From: Flavobacteriales bacterium
GTDB taxonomy: Bacteria > Bacteroidota > Bacteroidia > Flavobacteriales_F > PHOS-HE28
Length of the DNA stretch: 64,000 nucleotides
Assembly: GCA_016703105.1 (NCBI GenBank)
Contig: JADJCS010000017.1
Location: 174,645 to 238,644, forward strand
Direction: 5' to 3'
In this document: piece after piece, positions 59,190-64,000 of the stretch
Layout of the letters: each line of letters begins with the position of its first letter
Numbering within the stretch: the stretch's first letter is position 1
Notes under the pieces: generated by a model
The model's input: the letters and a program-made list of their open reading frames with translations, nothing else
Database searches by the model: none
What the model was told of the DNA's origin: nothing
Program-made: the position numbers and the translations under genes

Positions 59190-60746
59190 TCAAGGGGCTG
59201 TGCGTACTCCACGGCCACCGCTGTCAACATAGCGGGCCGCTCGCGGAAAATTCACCAGGCCCCGATCGGAGGTCTGCATCCGCAACGTGGAAGAGTTGGT
59301 CCATCCACCACCTCGGTAGCTGGTATAAGCCGCAGCGGTGATCCAGGTGGCCGGATGGCGTTGCCATCGTTCGCCAATTCACCATTTCCGTGGGTGCCGG
59401 TATAAGCGCGGCCGCTGGGATGCGCCGATGGTGATCGCGCGTTCGTTCACGTTGCCACTGAGTTCCATGATGCCGTAATAGCTGCCACCGGATGGAACAC
59501 GGCCGATATTGCCAACGTTCGCCGCGAAGGCTCCGACCCGGGAGCGGTCCATCGAAGTTCACCGCGGTGCTCTGCCACACGGCATTCCCGAGGTGGTGCT
59601 GGTTCGTCGCGATCCCTTCGTTCGCGGTTCCGGCATCGGCAAGCGAATAGCCGGTGCCGGCCACGCCGATGCCCCACGGGTATTCATTCGCCACCGCCGC
59701 CGCGGGTCCGCGGCAGGCCTTCTCGAACTCGAACTCGGTCATAGGCCGCAACGCGCACCAGTCCAGGTAGGCCCACAGATCCGCGATGCTCATGTGGTTG
59801 CCGCGATGTCGGTGCCGTCATCGGCTTCACTATGGGGTGCTATTGCCGTTCAGGTTGCAGGCGTAAACGGCGGGGGGATACCCGGAGCCACGCCGGGGAT
59901 GCTGATATCGATGCCGTTGCGATCCGCATTGGAAGCGATCAGCGCTCCGGTGCCTGCAGCAGAGTTGGGCGCACTGGCTGTTCGACCAGATTGTTGATCG
60001 TAGGTCAAGGTGTTCAAGAAGTCCACATAGCCTTGCTGGCTCACCTCATACTTCATCGTATAGAACGCGTTGGTTCCCTTGGGGAACGCAGCCGGTACGG
60101 GCCCCCCGCGATCGCCGGACTGGCCGGCACCCTCCGCGTAGTACAGGTTGCCGGCCGTGGTACCCACGTTGATCGCCGCTTCGCTGGCCACGTTGAAGAC
60201 ACTGCCGTTCGTGGGATAGGTATATACCGCGCCGAGACCGGTCAACCCCATCTGGAACGCGCCCTGGTTCACGTATACCATCTCAATGGCGTACACACGC
60301 ACCTCCGCCACATCGTTCAAGGCCGCGATCCTCAGGCCGCGTAATTCCACTGCAGTTGAACACCCGGAGCCGTGAGTGCCATAGCTCACTGCATCGCGCA
60401 TGAGGAACACGCCCTCCGCCGGATTGCTGCTGCTGTTATATGCGCTGCCCGGGTCCACCAAACCCACATCAATCTGCGTACCCATTGGCGCGCCATGGCC
60501 CGTTGCCTCCAATTGCACGTGCTGCCATAGGCCGCTGCTCATGCGCACCTTGGCGAAGATCCAGGCGGCATCCCAATTCGCCACCGGACCGCCACGCCAA
60601 CTGTTCTCCCAACTCACATCGAACTGGAGCATCACCGTGGTGCCGGTGTTGTTCTCCAGGGTGGGGGGGCTTACTTGGATGTTGTTGGCGCGGAGCGCGG
60701 GTGACGCCAGCAGACCGACCAGGGTGAGAAATAGCGATAGTTTCAT
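59190..60746 (-). CDS. secreted FGE/SUMF1-fold protein, array copy A (frame-disrupted)
   Basis: About 519 residues. ATG 60746 gives a signal peptide (LSLFLTLVGLLASPALRA); the N-terminal domain reads NNIQVSPPTLENNTG and FDVSWENSWRGG. The FGE fold follows (MKYEVSQQGYVDFLNTLTYD, LWAYLDWCALRPMTEFEFEK). The C-terminal stretch GYRGGGWTNSSTLRMQTSD continues to SGGRGVRTAP at 59190. Breaks lie near 59.82, 59.57 and 59.37 kb. The region holding the active-site Cys pair in true FGE has none here. It is followed by the GRGD-repeat gene, as in the 23-25 kb locus. Confidence 0.78.
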
Positions 60747-60779
60747 AGTGTCTGTGAATAGCGTGATGCTCGCCATGGT

Positions 60780-62233
60780 TCAAGGTGCTTGGCGAACACC
60801 GCGGATGCCTCTGGATGCCCAGCGCCCGGGATCATTCCACCCCACCTGCAAACGATCGGCTGTGCGTGCGTACGACCAGCTCAATTCCCAACTCCCTCCG
60901 CGCAATCCAGTGCCGTCCCCTGTCGTCGGGTCAGCCCAAGTACCCGCGTCCGCTTCACCGGCGGTTGTCAGAACACCATTGCCAAGAGATCCATTGAACA
61001 ACCGTCCTTCGGGATCGGTCAAGGTGACCGTTCGCTCATTGAGATTTCCGCCCATCTCCATGATGCCGTAATACGTGGCCCCTGATGTCATACGCCCCGA
61101 GTTCGAGGGATGTGAAGCGAAGATCCCCGTCCGCAGCGGCCCGTCGATCGTACCAGCCGAATACCCCAAGGGAATTCCCCGGTTATGGGCGCTGCGGATC
61201 CCCGGCATGCCTTCTCGTGCTCCAGTTCCGTCATGGGGCGGAGACCGCTCCAATCCAAATAGGCACCGTGGTCACCCCAAGTCAAATAGTTACAGGCGAC
61301 ATCCTTTCCGTCATCCACCTCCCCATAGACCGAATTGCCGTTCAAATTGCAGGCATAGGTGGCGGGGATGGGACCTGTAAGGGCGGGGACACTTATGTCT
61401 ATTCCGTTCCGATTCAGATTCCCGGTGATCAATGCACCTGTACCCGCAACAGCGTTCAGCGGCGGATTGGCTGTTCGCGAGACCTGCTGGGCGTAGGTCA
61501 GAGTGTTCAAAAAGTCCACATATCCCTGCTGGCTCAACTCGTACTTCATGCAATAGAACGCACCGTAACCATTGGGCCAGTTGGCAGTGGTAGGTGCGTT
61601 TTCGCCGGTAGGATAACCACCTGCTAGGCCACCGAGGCTGCCTGAACCGCTCGGAGCGGTGGTGGCGTTCGCCGTATTGATGGTGGTGAGCGTGAAATTC
61701 TGGTTCAACCCAGAGGGAAGTGCCCCCGCCGCGAATGTCCCTTGCGGCACGTACACCATTTCAATGGCGAAGACCTGCACTTCGGAAATGTCGATGTAGT
61801 TGATGCCGGCCGCGCCGTAGTTCCAGCTCAACTGCGTGGCGTTCGCGGTGAACGTTCCCGTGCCGTCCTGGGCACGGTACACGAACACGCCGAGCACCGG
61901 ATTGCTGGTGGCATTGTACGCGCTCCCCGGAGTGAGCAGGCCTGGATCGATATGGGATCCGCTGGCGGGCATATGACCGGTACTCTCCAACCGCACATGG
62001 TACCATAGCCCGGCGGGTGTGCGATACTTCACGAACACCCAGGCCGCGTCCCAGTTGTTGATATTCATCCCCCGCCAACTGTTCTCCCAGCTCAGATCGA
62101 ACTGGATCTTCGTGGTGCCCGCCATGGGCAGATTGTCCACCAAGGTGGTGTTGGCTACTTGGATGTTGTTGGCATGGGAGCCCAAGGCGGCCGCCACGGC
62201 GAGAACCGTCAAGGAGAATGTGCTGGTGTTCAT
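60780..62233 (-). CDS. secreted FGE/SUMF1-fold protein, array copy B (internal deletion)
   Basis: About 484 residues. Signal peptide FSLTVLAVAAALGSHA, then NNIQVANTTLVDN and FDLSWENSWRGM. The FGE part includes MKYELSQQGYVDFLNTLTYA, YLDWSGLRPMTELEHEKACR and YYGIMEMGGNLNE, ending SRGIRGVRQAP. Near 61160 the frame changes (GEFPWGIR versus GYSAGTIDG) and some 30-35 codons present in the other copies (SLADAGTANEGIATN region) are missing, so this copy has a real deletion besides the shift. C-terminal variable stretch: GGSWELSWSYARTADRL. Confidence 0.78.
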
Positions 62234-62285
62234 TGGTCTCTTGTATCAGAGGTTCGTACTGGTCGGAACAATTCGGAAATGGTGA

Positions 62286-63800
62286 TCACGGAGCGGTACG
62301 TACGCCGCGCCCCCCTGTCATGTAACCACGGCCTCCGGACAAGGCCAGTGGCCTGTGTGAGACTGTCAAAGGCACTGTGGATGATGAACCCAAACTTCCA
62401 CCGCGCGCGAGCGAGGATTCGGGCCATGCCGGATCGGTATAGAGGCCTCCCGGGTCAAGCGACCCATCCCCATGTGAACCATCATACGCCCGACTGTCCG
62501 CATTGGAAACAGCAATGCTCACCTCACTCGCATTACCGGACAGCTCCATTGCCCCATAGTAGGAAGCACCGGATGATCTTCGTGAAGTGTTCAATGGATG
62601 CCCTGCGAAGATGCCTGTCCGCAACGGTCCACTGCCTCCATTGAGATCAAGCGTGACAGTGCATACCGCGTTTCCTGCTGTTGTGGAGTAGCCGCTCGAT
62701 ATGGTCTCGTCGCCTTGTATGTATGCGGCCACTGTATAATATCCCTGTGCGAGACTGGCGTCCCCCCAGGCATAGGCGTCCTCCACCGGTACCAGCGGGC
62801 CACGACAGCTCTTCTCGAACTCCAGTTCTGTGATCGGCCGTAAAGCGCACCAGTCCAGATAAGCGAAGAGATCCTCCCGCGACATGTAATTCATGGCCCT
62901 GTATGGTGCGATGCGTGGTGAAGGTGAGTGGAGTATTCGCGGAGAACGAAGACGAGCATTTGATATAGTTGGTGCGCGTATGCGAGGATGTACCGCTCAT
63001 TACATAGGTAAATGGAGTAGATGAATCGGTATTACCGATCGGGGTCTCGATCCGCGCCGCTTGCTGAGTGCGTGTCAGCGTGTTCAGAAAGTCCGTGTAC
63101 TGCTGCTGCGACATCTCATACTTCATGCAGTAGAACGCCCGAAAACCTTTTGGGAACGAAGCGGGCAAAGTCGCCGCTTCTACATTTCCTGTGGCCCACA
63201 GGTTTGTGGAGGAGATGGTTATGGCACCTTCGGAGGTAACTGGGTAGGGGCGTTCGTCGAGCCTGTCTTGAAGTGATTGTCCTCGGTGCCCGCGCTTCCA
63301 AGCATATAGGCTCCTTCGGTCACATATACCATTTCAATAGCTAAGACCTGCACCTGGCTGATGTCGTTGAAGGAGATACCCGGCCCACTGTAGTCCCAAA
63401 CAAGTTGCACTCCGTTAGCGGCGAAGGTTCCGTTGCCCTCGGCATCGCGACGCAGGAAGACGCCCACCACGGGATTGGTGCTGGCATTGTGCGCTGCAGC
63501 AGGTGTCAACAGTCCTGGTTCGATGAGGCTTCCGACCGGGACGCTATGCCCCGAGGAGTTCACGTACACATGTTGCCAAGTGCCCTGCCCCTGCCGGTAT
63601 TTCACGAATACCCATGCGGCATCCCAGTTGTTCACCCCGCCGCCTCGCCAGCTATTCTCCCAGCTGATGTCGAACTGCACCTTCACGGTGCTGCCGGTGT
63701 TGTCCACCAGGGTGGTGTTGGTGACCTGGATGTTGTTGGCGCGTAAGCCCAAGGTGGCAGCCACGGCGAGAACCGTCGAGGCGAATGTGGTGTTGTTCAT
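62286..63800 (-). CDS. secreted FGE/SUMF1-fold protein, array copy C (frame-disrupted)
   Basis: About 505 residues. ATG 63800: signal peptide ASTVLAVAATLGLRA, then NNIQVTNTTLVDN and FDISWENSWRGGG, nearly identical DNA to copy B over the first 60 codons. FGE part: MKYEMSQQQYTDFLNTLTR, LFAYLDWCALRPITELEFEK, YYGAMELSGNASE, then the variable stretch GGSLGSSSTVPLTVSHRPLA and TGGRGVRTAP. Breaks lie near 63.22 and 62.90 kb. Leader DNA before ATG (TGGTCTCTTGTA) is shared with copy B. Confidence 0.78.
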
Positions 63801-63853
63801 TGGTCTCTTGTAAGTAGTTGTACATACTGGCTGGTATGGTTCAGAAATGGAGA

Positions 63854-64000
63854 TCACGGTGCGGTGCGTATGCCGCGCCCACCACTGGCAAGCGGGAAAT
63901 TCGATGTTGCGGCCCGGATGGAGACGCGACCGGTCTGATTCGGGTCGGTGTAAAAGGCGCCACCTTTCGCCATCAGCGTACTTGGCCAATTCAGAACACT
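63854..64000 (-). CDS. FGE/SUMF1-fold protein, array copy D (C-terminus only; runs off the window)
   Basis: The last 48 residues of a fourth array member: WPSTLMAKGGAFYTDPNQTG, ATSNFPLASGGRGIRTAP, then stop at 63854. It aligns with the ends of copies A-C, again with a different middle stretch. The array therefore continues past base 64000. Confidence 0.75.
   Translation of the reverse strand, partial: SVLNWPSTLMAKGGAFYTDPNQTGRVSIRAATSNFPLASGGRGIRTAP

Noticed and set aside
59190..64000. A complete diversity-generating retroelement
   Set aside because: No reverse transcriptase, accessory gene or template repeat was found in the window; only the target-like fold and variable ends are present, so this stays a hypothesis to test.
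1..64000. tRNA, rRNA, insertion sequences or prophage
   Set aside because: I looked for conserved rRNA segments, tRNA-like cloverleaf sequences, transposase motifs and phage structural genes and saw none; the tail-fibre-like protein at 39707 belongs to a cellular Bacteroidota family.

Overview
The window looks like a high-GC (about 60%) member of the Bacteroidota. Supporting evidence includes four proteins with type A and one with type B (gliding-motility-associated) C-terminal sorting domains of the type IX secretion system (T9SS). It also carries typical Bacteroidota families (OstA-like protein, DUF4924, DUF4907, the small protein named 'ABC transporter ATPase', LytS-type kinases with TPR sensors) and upstream motifs resembling the Bacteroidota -7 element (TA-N(1-2)-TTT(C/G)). 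I cannot name a genus. No rRNA, tRNA, CRISPR array or transposase was recognised.

Left part (1-20.9 kb), mostly intact. An LptD N-terminus is divergent from an envelope operon: amidase, MlaD-type MCE protein and two Fe-S oxidoreductase subunits. Next come a T9SS cargo protein, a tricorn-like S41 protease, a small conserved protein, an OstA-like protein with one frameshift, DUF4924, an OmpH/Skp-like chaperone, and three more T9SS cargo proteins. The last of these (Kelch repeats) is paired with a DUF4907 lipoprotein.

Middle part (21-43.9 kb) is almost entirely minus strand and encodes exported surface proteins. Five proteins here, plus one at 56.8 kb, share a C-terminal module of about 230 residues ending in ...NAQLP. 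It carries two dockerin-like segments and takes the place of the usual T9SS tail. Between them sit a secreted protein with a formylglycine-generating-enzyme (FGE/SUMF1) fold and a VapBC-type toxin-antitoxin pair. Then come an M43 metalloprotease, a tail-fibre-like protein and a TPR histidine kinase.

Right part (43.9-64 kb): a giant type B T9SS protein (about 2.8 kb of codons) with seven copies of a 312-bp repeat, followed 4 bp later by the TPR kinase. Upstream of it lie a membrane-domain/response-regulator fusion and a second TPR kinase. Then come a decayed copy of the VapBC block, a second GRGD-repeat/tail protein, and a tandem array of four FGE-fold genes. The pair 'FGE-fold gene then GRGD-repeat tail gene' occurs at both 23-25 kb and 57-61 kb, each next to VapBC DNA. 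It is the best candidate for an undescribed surface system.

Data quality: single-base frame breaks are rare before 48 kb and very dense after it, and a 71-bp G-rich insert at 46.06 kb looks artificial. Many broken genes on the right are therefore probably intact in the organism.
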